The notes below the pieces were generated by a model, which saw only the letters and a list, made by a program, of their open reading frames with translations, did not search any database and had not been told where the DNA came from. Made by a program: the position numbers and the translations under genes. From Drosophila miranda (taxonomy: Eukaryota > Arthropoda > Insecta > Diptera > Drosophilidae), in the NCBI RefSeq assembly GCF_003369915.1, contig NC_046673.1, forward strand, positions 8,416,001 through 8,480,000: a stretch of 64,000 bases of DNA. The letters are read 5' to 3'. This document shows, piece by piece, positions 11,301 through 23,599 of the stretch (the first letter of the stretch is position 1; each line of letters begins with the position of its first letter).

Positions 11301-12409
11301 TAATTTGAATGATGTTTTTTTTATACATATATTCTTTTCTTACGAATGCGCAAAACCTTTTTTCAAATCGACCAGGTATTTCATATAGCTTCCATGGTAG
11401 TAAGTTTTGCAAGAAAAACTCGCTTTTATAAATATTCACTATATTTTTTCACTTTTCTGAAAGACTTTACTAAAAAAAATAATGAACATTTCTTTAAGCT
11501 CCGAGAAAAAAGACCTGCAATTTTAAAAGTTACACTTAGATTTATTAATTTATACAAATGTATTTGCACCGAGAGTGGAAAATGTACCATTAATATGAAA
11601 ATATTTGATTTAAATATATCTGTATATTTTAATTACAAATATAATATTAGCTTTGAAGTGATTTTTGATTAAATATTAAAACGATTTTTTAATAGATTTA
11701 TGTTTAAAAAAAAGTGAATTATATTTAATTTCAATACGTTTGTAACTAAAGAACCGATTATTTCATTTAAAGGTAGATGTGTATTCTTTTAATATAAATA
11801 TGTAACATTCTTCCCTGAGTTACATGAGGTCTATTTAAGGGTTTTTCAAGATTAATTACGATAAGTTCGACTGAAAATAAACCATTTTATTAGTTTTGGC
11901 TTAAAAACTTGAATATAGACTTTTTTTAATATTTATTACCATTGCGGTTACGGTTACCAATGTCACGTTATTTATACATGTTGAATCCGTGGAATATAGA
12001 ATATAAAGAATATTAGAATATGGAGCTTATTAGCCGTATTTACTCAATAGAATCGATCCAGTTTTCTGTCATAATTTGGTACTAAATCGAATACTTCACA
12101 AGAGTTAATAGTCGATGGGCTTGGTTCAAAATACACTTGATAGAGCCCGTGTACTCTATGTGCTCTATTAAAAGTGAACAAAGCTAGTACAAAATATGCA
12201 AAACTCGAGTTTTGATACATGTATGAATATGGATCCCTACGTTCCCACCAGGAACTAGTTCTTTGAAACTTTTTTGAATTTAATCAACATCTCCAGATGA
12301 TCATCCGAGGCTGAAAAGGTGGCCCGACCGACCTGCGACCTGGGGGTCTTCGAGCACCGATCGGCGGTCAACAAACGACAAATTGATTTACAGCCCCCAG
12401 CTGCCCCAC

Positions 12410-12431
12410 AGAGAGAGAGAGAGAGAGAGAG
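12410..12431. promoter_or_regulatory. GAGA-type repeat upstream of the 12790 gene
   Basis: Perfect GA dinucleotide tract about 150 nt before the predicted transcription start. Runs of this kind are bound by GAGA factor in Drosophila promoters; the function here is inferred. Confidence 0.4.
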
Positions 12432-12545
12432 TTACGTTAACCGTCCAAGACCAAGAGCTTTGGCTCTCCCACTCTCCCGCTCGCCAGCAGCTGTTGGCTG
12501 TTAGCGCTTTTTGGCTCTTTTGCCAAAAAGTGATTCTAGACGGCA

Positions 12546-12590
12546 CATAAAAAGCTCGGGTCGGCGCGCACGCTTAAACAGTTCAGCAAA
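12546..12590 (+). promoter_or_regulatory. Predicted core promoter of the 12790 gene
   Basis: A CATAAAAAG TATA variant lies at 12546-12554, with a TTCAGCA initiator-like motif at 12582-12588. The spacing is a few bases longer than ideal. It lies 200 nt before the start codon. Confidence 0.4.
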
Positions 12591-12660
12591 AGATACGTCT
12601 GTCTGTGGACCCCGACCGACGAGGCGATCGAACGAACCGAAAGATACAAATTCAATATCA

Positions 12661-12704
12661 AGTGTGTGTGTGTTGGTGTGTGTGTGTGCGAGTGTGTGTA
12701 TGTG
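12661..12704. repeat. (GT)n microsatellite in the 5' UTR
   Basis: Imperfect GT repeat between the predicted promoter and the start codon of the 12790 gene, so it is probably transcribed. Confidence 0.85.
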
Positions 12705-12789
12705 ACTGCAAGAACAAGAACAAGAACAAACGCAACGACAACAATAACAACTACAACAACGACAGCTAGACAGACACACAGACAGAGAC

Positions 12790-15474
12790 ATGGCCAAAAT
12801 CGTGCTGTGCCTGTGCCTGGCCCTGGCCCTGGCTATGTCCCAGGCCCAGCCCCAGGCTCCGGTTCCGGCTCAGACCGTCACCGAGTCGCCCGTGATGGTG
12901 GAGCAGTCCACCGAGTCCCCCATAGCGGATATGGCCCTAATTGGTAGGCAACGCGATGCCCGGCCTTAGAGCCGCTTTCAGATCCCAAAAAAAAACCACT
13001 AATTTTTTGCCTTGCGCTTTTTTCTTCCAATTTTTTTCATGTGCCAAACAACTTTGTGAATGTTTTTTCTTTCGAATATTTTTTTGCTGTGATTACGAAA
13101 ATGTGAATTTGGATGGTGTGTAGAGGATGCCCCCATGGCGCCAAAGAGCCCCACGGAGAAGCCACCAGTGGTTATGGAGGCCATGGAGCACCCCAAGGCC
13201 GAGGAGAAAGCCGACCCTCAGCCCCACACCGTTGCCGATTTCATCATCCACCCACTGATCGCCTTCAAGCCCCGCCAGGCGGCTCTCGACGAGCTGCAAG
13301 GTAAACAGGCAAATGCCGGCTCCGGCCCCACCCCCGCCTCGCCGGGCACTTGGCTGTTCGGCATGAATCCCGCCCAAGGCCTGGGCTCCTCCTTCTCAAC
13401 GCTGGCTGGCTCCGTGTCCGGCTGGTTCAACGATCGCCTGGCCGCCGCCGGCCAGCAGCTTCCTGGTCTCGTCGACACACCCGTGAGGGAGTCCACTACC
13501 ACAACTAGCACCACCACGACGACGCAGCGTCCGGACATTGTGGTCCGTGTCCAGCAGCGCCCGCAGAGGGGACAGCGTCCAGCGAAGGGCAACAGCAACC
13601 GCAACGGAAACGGAAACGGCAATGGCAATGGCAATGGCAACGGCAATCGTCGTCGCCAGCGTCCCAACCGCTTCAACGATCGCCCCAACAACAGCAACAA
13701 CAATCGGTTGGACGACTCCTTCGAGGATGATGACTACTACGACGAGGATGACTACTTCCAGGGTAACCGCTTCGACGAGGAATTCGATGACGAGGAGGCC
13801 GATGATCTGGCTCTGAACGACGAGGAGTCCCTGGAGCAATTCGAGGACGATGACGAGCAGTCCGTGGAGCAGCAGCAGCAGCAGAAGCCCCGCCCCCAGC
13901 AGAAGCCGCGCCGCAAGCAGCAGGCCCAGCAGGCTAGCTCCCAACGCAAGAAGGTCACCACCCAGCAGGAGGCAGTGGCTCCTGCCCCAACAAAGCGTCG
14001 CCAACAGGTGAACCAAAACAAGCCCCAGCAGCACCAGGACGACGATGACGATGAGGATGTCGAGGATGATGATGACGAGGAAGAGAACGAGAGTGTGGAC
14101 GATGATAGCGATGAGCAGTTTGCGGCTCAGGCGCCAGAGCCGACCTTCTTCGGGCAGTCGGGAACGCGTCGCTCTCAGAACCAGCCCAACTTCATCCAGC
14201 GCGGCCAGCAGAGCCTGATCAGTCAGATCCGGCAGTTCACCCGTGGCCAGAGCGCCGCCGAGCTGGGTACCAATCTCCGCCGCACCTCCCAGTCGGGATC
14301 CGGGTCCTCCAGCTCTCTGAAGGCGCGTCGTCCCCAGCAGACCACACTCCTCGTCAATCGCAATGGACAGACCCTTTATGTGGCCCCCGAACTGCTGAAC
14401 CTCGGCCCCGCCTACCCCTACGCCTACGTGCCCAGCCAAACCAAGAAGCAGCAGCGCCACCCCGTAGGACCCTACCCCCAGCCCCCGCTCACCGTGCCCA
14501 TTCGTAGGCAGGGACGACCCACGCAGTACATCACCATCCCCTGGAGTCAGCTTGGTCTGTCTCCGCCCGAGCAACAGTCGATGGTCTCCCTGGCCGAGGG
14601 CATCCAGGCCCAGCCCCTGATCCTCAACATTCCCCAGAGCGCCATCAACCCGGTGCGTGGATCAGGATCCGCCACCCAGCAGCAGCAGCAGCAGAAGAAG
14701 AAAAAGCGTCCCCAGCTGACGGCCTCGGCGGTGCCCCTGCTGGCCGAAGCCTCGCTGATGGACATCTTCCAGCCACCCCAGATCCCGCCCTCCCGCACCG
14801 ACTCGACCAACAAGCCCAACTCCGCCCAGCCCGTCCTCATTGCCGCCAAGCCCGTGAAAGCAGGCGGCTCTGGAGCCGCTCTCCTGCCCACCCGGATCCG
14901 CCCAGGTACAATCGTTGAGAAGGCTCCCGCCGTCGAGGCCATGGCCAGCGAGATGCAGCCGATGGACAAGCCCAGCGAAATGAAGGAGAAGGAGATGAAA
15001 CCGATGCCGATGGGCGTCTCCACTGAGGTGCCCCAGGCCAACCAGGATCAGGAATTCATCCTCGTCGGCGATGACGATGAGCCGGGACTGTCGCGCCATG
15101 TTCAGCCCGCCTACGGAGATGCCCGCTATGTGTCCTACGGCGACTTCCATCCCTACTTCGATCTCCTCCACCAGAACCGTCGTTTTGCCCTGCGCAAGAG
15201 CGGACGATCTCTGGAACCCCAGACCGAAGAGAAGCTGATGGAGGATCAGGCTGCCAAAGAGCAGCCTGCCAAGGAGGAGCAGATCAAGGAGGAGCCAATA
15301 AAGGAGGAGCCGACCAAGGAGGCTACCAAGGAGGAGCCAATCAAGGAGCAAGACCAGCCTCCAAAGAAGGAGCAAGAACAACCTCCAAAGGAAGAACAAA
15401 TAGTGCAGAAGATAGAAGAGCAGCTCCCAAAGGAGGAACAGAAAAATGCCGCATCCGATAAGGTCTCCGAATAA
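12790..15474 (+). CDS. Large secreted Gln/acidic low-complexity protein, two exons
   Basis: Exons 12790-12943 and 13124-15474, predicted 834 aa. The start MAKIVLCLCLALALA is a textbook signal peptide. Exon 1 ends ATTG|GTAGGC in phase 1 and joins GTGTAG|AGGATG as a Glu codon. The pyrimidine tract sits some distance before the acceptor, so the exact acceptor is less certain. Blocks in order: Pro/Glu/Val-rich; a segment around WLFGMNPAQG and WFND; a Thr run (about 165-180); Arg/Gln and Asn-Gly repeats; Asp/Glu runs (about 230-270 and 330-360) separated by Gln/Lys/Arg; a Tyr/Pro region with YVAPELL and YITIPWSQ; Met/Glu/Lys-rich; and a C-terminal run of KEEPIKEEPTKE-type repeats. It carries the mucin-like Thr run and acidic blocks of the later cluster genes but ends in mixed Lys/Glu instead of an Arg tail. 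Probably extracellular matrix or secretion; family not recognised. Confidence 0.8.
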
Positions 15475-15604
15475 TTTTAGAGTTACGAGAAACGAAAAGA
15501 CCGAAGAATGAATGAAGAAATGAATAATGAAGAAAAATAATCAACCAAAAAAGCGATTTTCAATCCACGTGAAACTTCAAAACAAAAAAACACAAAACTA
15601 AAGA

Positions 15605-15610
15605 AATAAA
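15605..15610 (+). terminator. Poly(A) signal AATAAA for the 12790 gene
   Basis: AATAAA 131 nt after the stop, directly followed by a T run. Confidence 0.55.
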
Positions 15611-18600
15611 TTTTTTTTTTATGTTTTTTTTCTGCATGTGTTGTTGCCTGAGAGGAAAAAGCCCAAGTCAAAGCCCCGAAAGAGATCTGAGAAGAGAGAA
15701 CGATTGAGAAAAATGTATTAGCATAATTTCAGGTATTTCTTTTGTTTTTTGCCAGTTGAAAGTTCAAGCCAAATCGGGAGCATTGTGTTGTTGCTATTTC
15801 GAACCTCGATAATGAATTCCGATGTGAGATTTTCGTGTCGTGTTCAGTGCGTTGACCCTTCGCATGGAAGAAGATGAGGAGAAGCCGCAAAGAGACAAAA
15901 ATAACCCATAACGATGGCATATTAATGGGGCCCGTGCGCTTTGACCGATTTATATTTCTTTCATTCTTTTTCTTGTTTTGCTCATTCTTTCTTGAAAAAA
16001 TTCCTAATTAATTCCATAATTAATATTGGCCTGGAACGAAAGAAAGCCAGCGCCGAGGTCATGCATAATTAATCTAGATAATCTGGGGAATGTTAAACGG
16101 CAACCGATAGATAGATTCATTTTGCGATTAATGCACAGACTAAAGCCGTTAACTAGTTGATTTAGTTTATTGAAAGGTATTCAATGTAGGCGCAATTGCT
16201 TGATAGCATCGATCACAGCAACCCTGAGTTTCTGCCTTTCATAGCCAGCAGCTTCTTATAGCATGAAGAAAAGTTTTACCTTCAGTGAAGTGTTATATCA
16301 GCCATCTATTTACATGAAAGAAGGAGTGTTTCTGAGAATGAAAAGCTTTGAGCTTTATAGAAAGGATATATATGGCCATCAAGATCGTAGGAAAAGCTCT
16401 GAAATCATTCAAAAGAGCTTTAATCTAGGAATACTTTTGGAAGTACGACAAGGGCAATATCGAAGTGGTTTCAGGCCCTACTCACACGCATAGAAAAAAC
16501 TCGTATAAGAAACTCTCTTACAGCTTTGTTCACGCCAACGATGACCCCCCGAGGGGACCATTTAGCCAGTCAAGCGCTGCCAACACTCTCCTCCCCCGTA
16601 GATCTGAGATCTGAGGCTTGGGCATGGCCCCTGGCACAACGCGTCGGACCCTTCATTGGACACTGGTCTATCGGAATTTGCATAATCATGCTCCATGCCG
16701 GTTGAAGCAGCAATCATTTGGGACAGTATTAGGCCAACATGCGAGTGCTTGAAGTGGACGCCAGAGCATCGATCGCCGACACCGAAGCGGAGCCCACAAA
16801 AAAGCGTTGACAACATTGTTCCATTCGTCACAAAGGGGGGAGGAGGGGGTCATTACCAATCGGAAAATTAATAATTCTATCCAACAAAAACGGGGTGAAT
16901 GATCAGCCAAGTGGTCGGTCGGTCGCTCTGTGGCTCGCTCGTTGCTGGAACATAATTTCGAATTTCGAATCTCATAAAGAAATTCAGCGAGCCGCCTAAC
17001 CGTAAACATTCATTCATATTCATATTTACACATGTGCAGATATGCAGATAGATGCTCGGATAAATTCCCCAACGAAGAGGTCACCGGCCACATGCCACCT
17101 GCCACCGGCCACCGGCCACCGGCCATGAGCCATCGGGCACCTTCCAAATTGGTTTTCCATAATTAATTCTCGATTCTGTGCAAAAAGATGCCGCTCTGGC
17201 CCTGCCTGGCTCTGGCTCTGGCCCGGACGGCGTCCATTGAACTTTCAACTTTCTGCGCGGTCCGCAGCCCCGACCCAGACTTGCCCTGCCCAAAATGTTG
17301 TGATCTTTTCTGCTCGGCCCATAACTAAGGTTTTAATCAATTTATTAGCTTTCTTTGTGCCGTTTCTTTTGCCCATGTTTTCGCCCGTCCCGAAGATGAC
17401 TTTTGCCGCTTTGACAAACGCTTCTTGACCCCACACATTCTTATGGAAATGAACCCTAATTCACCTCTCCGTTTCTTGTTCGTATTAGAAATTTTTTGCA
17501 GTTTTCTCCGACGCCTGTTGCCATGCGGATTCGGCCCTGGCATCGACACTACTTCGATAAATACCATTTCAGGAATGTCTTTCAATTGAATGCTTAATAA
17601 AATATGTCTGCTTGGATCAAATATTCTCCTTTTGCGGTTTAATTTTTGATGAGGGGGGGGTCGCATGCAAATTGGCGATTGACTTACAGACTGGGTGGCA
17701 ACTATATTTTTCCAAAGTGGAAGACCAACATGAACTGATTTTGAGTGAAAATATTAAATGAACCATTCATAGAATTTATCTACATTGAATTAAGATATTT
17801 TTTGCTAAGATAAAGTGCAATATTTTGCACAGACTGAAAAATTCTAATGGAAAAATGAAAAAATTAAAAAATATATAATTAAGTGAATTATTGGGTAATG
17901 GGGATGAACGAAGGTAGTTATCGTACTAATATCACATCCCCTGTCTAGGTTCTGTCTCAGAGTGGACTGAGCCCCAGATGGCATCCTTTAGGGCCAGTTT
18001 GAGACAGTTGATACAGATGCCAGGCTCTGTAGCTCGAACGTATGGTTGAATTTGGGCAGCATCCCACGGATACGGACGAGAAGATCATCAGGTTTGGGGT
18101 TACAGCGCCCTGACCGATAATGAATCCGCGCATTAGGTGTTTCCTGGCCAGGGCCAGGGCGGATTGAATTGAATGAGTACCTTGCAGAGCTTTTAATATG
18201 TACAGTGTACTCTTTAAAGTAATTCTTATTATAATATTTCCAAAATAAATATGAAACAAGTTAAGTATCATAATTGCAAGCATCTTCCACAAGGATTCTG
18301 AGATGTAAGACTATGTACTTCTGGTGTTAGAGCGCGTATCAATAAAAGAGTATTTCTCTTTCGTTCTGTGAACATTATATAACATCAAACCATCATGTTT
18401 TTATATAACTCATTAAAATTTTGTCAAAATCTGGCACAGTAAATGATGGCGTGTATTGCGTGGGAAGGGTCGACCTAGGGCTGTCAGCGTGCCAGCTTAA
18501 GATGCAGATTTATTGGTGATATTATTGGTGGGGCTTCAAGGGTATACAAACATAGGCCTTGTGTATTTAATTGATTTAAGTCAAAAATTGATTTAAAAGC

Positions 18601-19930
18601 ATATCTAATTAGTTTTAATAGATTTCTGGCTTATATTTTGTGTTGGAAAGTTTTCTTTTCAAGCTTATAATATTTTTTGATAGAGACTGAAAGAAAATGT
18701 AGCTTATCTACAAGAATTTATCAAATAATCGTCTGTAAGAACAAAAATAGAACCATATCCAAAACCCGAGGCACTGAATGACATTTCCCTTAAACTTGTA
18801 TCTAACAAATCAAGAATCTTCAATTCTACCTTTGAGAAATCAAACTTGCTCTGTGGCAGGAGCAGAGGTCGCCATTCCCTCTACAGATGATTAGCTCTGT
18901 AAGATAATGCATTGCCAATCATTTCAAGCTTGGCCAGGAAATACCAGGTCCGAGGACACATCCTCTCTGTCGGAGCTTTGACTTCCATTGGTGTTAGATC
19001 GCTTTGGGCCACTATTGAAATTACTGGCAATTTTGGGCAATTTTTCATATTCTATAATCTATGATCGCAGCTCCTCCTTTAAGCCCATTGCTTCATTCAG
19101 CTGCGGCTGGGCCTGCTTTGAGAAAACGTCATATTTCAAATCACAATGAGGGCCTTATATCATGGGCAATCAATCAGCAGAGGTTTCTTCTTGGAGCCGA
19201 GTCGGAAGGGGGTCACGGAAGGCACACGAGCAGCGTGCGAATAGTTGGCCATCTTGGCCTTCTTGGCTTCGTGTGGCTTCGATCTGTGCGATTTATGGAG
19301 TGGTATCAGCGAGAGCACTCTTGAGCAGTATATGATCGGGGGCCTAGGCTGGTGCCCCAGCAGTTTCGCATGCGTCGCTGACTTGGGCAGCAGGTCCATG
19401 ACTCGGCGGCCCATTGATTGGGAGGCTCTTGTGGCTTTGGGCATCTATTCTTGGCTATTCTTGGATGTTGGATTCTGAATGTTGGATGATGGGCTTCTTC
19501 TATCGGCTCTGGTGCGTGTCTCTGATTGTTTTGTCATTAGCATGACGCTGGAGTTGCGTTGTGGCTGAGGCTGAGGCTGTGGCTGTGGCGTTGCCCGTGG
19601 GTTCAACGGAGCTGATTCGGGTTTGCCTTTTGGGCTCTGGTCATTTGACTTAAACTTTTGCTTATTTATTCAACTCGAGTCCCAGCTCTTTCTTTTGTTT
19701 TTTTGGGGTCACTGAACCACATTTATACCCATCCACGAAATATTTCGGTTCTTTTCTTTCTCTATTCTGTTTTTTTTTTTTTGTGCCGGTCAAATTTCGC
19801 CACTTGAAATTATGCCGACATCGACCGCAATTAAGCCCAATTCTGAATATTCCATCTGATTCCATCTTTCTTCTCCCTCGTTCGGGTCCAGAAGAGTTCT
19901 TTCTTCCATTCTGCGGCGGCTAGAGCTTTT
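15611..19930. other. Intergenic, no supported gene
   Basis: Contains possible regulatory DNA at 15900-16120 and 16850-17200: clustered TAATTA, AATTAAT and GATA-like words, and a CCACCGGCCACCGGCC repeat near 17100. AT-rich stretches lie at 17700-17900 and 18540-18760. A degenerate coding-like patch lies at 17930-18200 (see findings). None of the open frames has a supported start or splice pattern. Confidence 0.55.
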
Positions 19931-19933
19931 TCG

Positions 19934-19970
19934 CATAAAAACCTAATGCCATCGCAGCGAGCTGTACAGT
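19934..19970 (+). promoter_or_regulatory. Predicted core promoter of the 20074 gene
   Basis: CATAAAAA at 19934-19941 and a TACAGTT initiator with its A at 19968, about 32 nt from the TATA T. It lies 105 nt before the start codon. Confidence 0.5.
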
Positions 19971-20073
19971 TCTCTGGAACTTTGCTTACAATTAGGACCC
20001 ATCCATACACTCACCGACTGATTCCAGTTTGTGCAATTGCTGTTCTGAGGATCGCCCACGCCTTCCACGCAAC

Positions 20074-21057
20074 ATGTCCAAGCTCGGTGCTCTCTTCGCC
20101 CTGAGCTGCCTGCTGGCCTTGGCCTTGGCCGAGCCACGCCTTCAGCAGCGCCAGCTCCTCCGCCATCAGCAGCAGCAGCAGCAGCATCTCCAGCAGCAGC
20201 ACCCGTATCTCTTCCTGTCCATACCCAGTGGTCTACCCAATGCTGGTGCCGTTGTCCAAGGCTTTGAGATTGTTGAGGAGTCCGATGATGATGACGACGA
20301 CGACGTGGCGCAGCCTATCCATCCTAAGGATGATGATGATAATGACGATGATAATGGTGAGGAGCTCAACGACGACGATGAGGATGAGCTGGAGCACCAG
20401 CTGGGCCTCAACTTTGCGCGCCACGGCCAGTTGGTTCTGCTTAACAACAAGAACAAGAACAACTTCCAGGATGACGAGGATATCGAGGATGATGATGATG
20501 AGGACGATGAGCCTGTCCAGGCCTTGGTTAACCTCCGCAAGACCCCCAACCTCAACCTCAATCTGAACCAGGCCAACGGCCAGCCCAGCGGCCATCAGCT
20601 TCTGAAGAACGCAAAGCCCACCCAAATGGTGATCCCCAGGGATCAGGCTGGTGCCATCATGGTGCCCGACGGCATCATTGAGATCGAGGGCCAGAGCGTC
20701 GTCGATGAGAAAACTGGCAAGGCTGCCCTTCTCGTACCCCGTGCCGCTCTTGATGCCATTCCCGACGGCGCCGTCGTCGCCCTCATGGAGCGCTCGGCCT
20801 CCGCCGCCGACTCCGATGCCGTCGAGGAGGAGCGCGCCAACCGCGTCGTTGTCCGCCGCCGCAAGAATAACGGACGTCGCAATATTCGCCGTCGCGGCTC
20901 AAACGGACGTCGTCGTCGTCGTCGTGGTGGTGCCTCCGGCAACAGGAGACGCCGCGTCGGTGGCAACCGTCGGCGTAACGTACGCGTAATCCGACCCACC
21001 GGCAACCGGCAACGCGGCCAGCGACGCCGCGGGGGTCAAGTCGTCCTGCAGGGCTAA
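20074..21057 (+). CDS. Secreted protein with Asp/Glu runs and Arg-rich tail, single exon
   Basis: Predicted 327 aa from the ATG at 20074; the open frame extends upstream to 20029 but lacks a better start. MSKLGALFALSCLLALALA is a signal peptide. Then: Gln/His-rich (20-55); a Phe/Leu/Pro patch; long Asp runs (about 75-155) split by a short LGLNFARHGQLVLLNN segment; an Asn/Leu repeat; a compact, non-repetitive region (about 190-265) with MVIPRDQAGAIMVPDG and alternating Val/Ile; and finally a tail of about 60 residues dominated by Arg, Asn and Gly. It has the acidic-then-basic order of the 23600-27236 genes but no Thr block and no intron. Likely secreted polyampholyte. Its role is unknown; the conserved-looking middle is the part most likely to fold. 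Confidence 0.8.
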   Translation: MSKLGALFALSCLLALALAEPRLQQRQLLRHQQQQQQHLQQQHPYLFLSIPSGLPNAGAVVQGFEIVEESDDDDDDDVAQPIHPKDDDDNDDDNGEELNDDDEDELEHQLGLNFARHGQLVLLNNKNKNNFQDDEDIEDDDDEDDEPVQALVNLRKTPNLNLNLNQANGQPSGHQLLKNAKPTQMVIPRDQAGAIMVPDGIIEIEGQSVVDEKTGKAALLVPRAALDAIPDGAVVALMERSASAADSDAVEEERANRVVVRRRKNNGRRNIRRRGSNGRRRRRRGGASGNRRRRVGGNRRRNVRVIRPTGNRQRGQRRRGGQVVLQG

Positions 21058-21204
21058 CGACGCCGTTTACCAGGAGGATTGTGGATTTAGGAGAGAGGTC
21101 CTTTCTCTGACGATCCCATTTCCATAGTATTATAGTTAAGAGCTAAGCCGAACCTCTGCACCTGACAAGAAATCTGCGAAAAATTGATAACGATTTGATG
21201 ACGA

Positions 21205-21210
21205 AATAAA
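21205..21210 (+). terminator. Poly(A) signal AATAAA for the 20074 gene
   Basis: AATAAA 148 nt after the stop, followed by a T-rich sequence. Confidence 0.55.
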
Positions 21211-23465
21211 ATGTGATATGAAAATAATCTGTTTTTATTATTTGCCTTCCATTTGGGGAATGACTGTTTGCAGGTAGAGCTTACAAATTTTCCAAGCTAC
21301 ATATTTATTTTTGGCATTGTACCCATGGCTTGTACCCGTGACAAAGCATCACAAAAGTATTTTAAATTATTTTAGACTATATGGCATTTAATCCTCTTAG
21401 AATATTTTGACAACAGATCCCAAAAAGTCGCGATATTCTGGTAAAGATTATTCTCGGATTGCCAACTTATTGAATTTATGAATGGTATTCCCATTTATTC
21501 CCCATTAAGGGCTGGGTTTTTTTTTAGAAAATGATAGGGAACAATTATTGAACAAAGCCACATACTCGTACACATTTGAACTTCTATAAGTCGAACGTCT
21601 GTGACTTGAATTTGATAGATTTCCAACTAAAATGGGTGGCAACAGCGTTTTGGGGAGCACATTACGTCCAACTCTTTAAGTCAAAGTCCCTATTAATCGC
21701 ACGGTTTTTTGGATAATAGTGGTTAGAATTATGGAAGTTCAACTGTATATTGAAACTTATGTATATGCAATTTAAATTTTAAGTTAAGAAAGACTGTGGC
21801 AAAAACTCTGACCCGGTGGCATAGATTTATTGGCACTAACTGACAGGCAATTATGGTCAGGGAAAAGCTCAAAGCCAAACAAAATAACTTTAAAGTTAAG
21901 TTCAATTAAATTCTATAAATCAGTAATGTGTTTGTGACCTTCAAAGCAAAAGTGCACAAAGGAAAGCAAATAGAGATATTTATTATAATTATGGCAAAGA
22001 CCACGGACAAATTAATGTTCCGTGTAGTTAGAAGATGCAGAGGAAAGTAAAGCCTACTAAGTGGACTGATGTGGGCAATTGAGGGCTGCAAAACGGAGAG
22101 AAGTTTGTAGAGAAAAGGCATTCCGTGGCACATTACTCGGCTTTCAAGAGAGTGAATGTTAATAAGACGCAGTATGACCCAAGAAAGGGTTTCAAGAGAA
22201 GCCCATTTTGATACATTTAAGGCACAGAGGAGACTACTCAGCAGGAACAGGAGGGACATATTGTGGTAAATTTGGGGTAATATGATCCAGGAATGCCATA
22301 GACCGGCTTTTAATCAAACCAAAGTCTTCCTTGGCTTTAATCGACCTTTCTGATATGTGGGAATTTAAGCATAGCTAGGCAAAAAATTACATAATAAAAA
22401 ACTGTATATTTTATATATTTATTATACTTGTATGCACTTATGTATATACTCGACTAAATTTGTCCTGATACTTCAATCTACGGACTTTTTCTAATTTTAT
22501 TCATTTGATGTTACAAATATTTGAATTACATATTTCATAATTTCGGAGGAAGCTACTTAGAAAATACATCTCCTTGGACACCGCATATTCTAAGTAGCTG
22601 TAGAAGTATGTATACTGGAAACGCACTTTAACCTAATGGATATTACTGAAATGACTATAAGATTGCACTAATTTTGTTTTATAATAATGTTGACGTATTA
22701 CCAAGCTTTTTATTCTCAATTCATGTCATCTGAGAACTTTAATTCTACTGAATTCATCTGATAGTAGATCTCCATGCATTACACTTATTGAACATTTACT
22801 GTTTACTAATCTGTACAGTGGAGTAAAATATTTATTAATTAATCGATTAACAATCGAATAACACGAATCATATTCATCACCTTACCTTTACCTTTGAACA
22901 TAAAAATTACACAATGACTGATGTCTTTTTATAGGACTGGAAAGATTTATGGTATGATCAGAAGCAGGGCAAAGTTCAGTCTGACTATTGGGACAGTAGA
23001 ACTAGAACCCAACACAATTCCAGACATGATACGAATACATATCCATACATATCCTTTTACAGAAACACCTGTAATGCCACTACTGGCATTTCTTTGGATG
23101 TGTCCGCTGTGTCCACAGTGTCCGCAACGAAGAAACCAACTGAGTCAAGTGCGAAATAGTTTGGGCCCGATGGTAGGGGTCAAGCTATTCTTGTTGTGCC
23201 ATTCTCCGAAGCTCTCCCAGTTCCAAGTTGAGTTCTCAAATCTGACGTCAATCAATCATTGGTTCAACTGGAGAGAATGTTTTGGCAAGCAAGAGAAATG
23301 TGTGGAGAATTAGCATAAAACTCGTCTGCTGAACCATGGCCCCTGTTCACTTTGACCCGCCTGGGGCGCTTCTCGGCCCAGCTAATAGCACTGCCAGAGA
23401 GAGGGGTGGACGAGGTGGAGTGATGGCCATCGATCAACGGTTCTGATCAGAACTTTGACTTTGAC
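21211..23465. other. Intergenic, AT-rich
   Basis: No gene is supported. A minus-strand frame (22259-21906) begins with a signal-like hydrophobic stretch and is discussed under findings. 22380-22900 is strongly AT-rich. Confidence 0.5.
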
Positions 23466-23469
23466 GGGC

Positions 23470-23506
23470 TATATAATCGCCGGACTCTCGTCAGTTGTCA
23501 GTCAGT
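23470..23506 (+). promoter_or_regulatory. Core promoter of the 23600 gene
   Basis: TATATAA at 23470-23476, followed by overlapping initiators TCAGTT, TCAGTC and TCAGTT between 23491 and 23507. The one with its A at 23500 has ideal 30-nt spacing. The leader is about 100 nt. Confidence 0.65.
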
Positions 23507-23599
23507 TGCGAGTGCCAGCTCAGAGACAACAAGTAGCTGAATCCAATCCTTTCCAGGTCCTTTCATCCATCCAATATCCAACATCCAATCCGACCCAGA

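Larger units (their letters stand above)
7024..12400. other. Gene-poor AT-rich stretch
   Basis: No frame here has a signal peptide, splice pattern or composition that supports a gene. 7260-7560 has purine/pyrimidine repeats. 8100-9750 is very AT-rich. 9770-10400 is more GC-balanced, with homeodomain-like ATTA sites, and looks like possible regulatory DNA. 11165-11300 holds a DINE-1-like remnant. 11300-12100 is AT-rich again. Confidence 0.6.
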
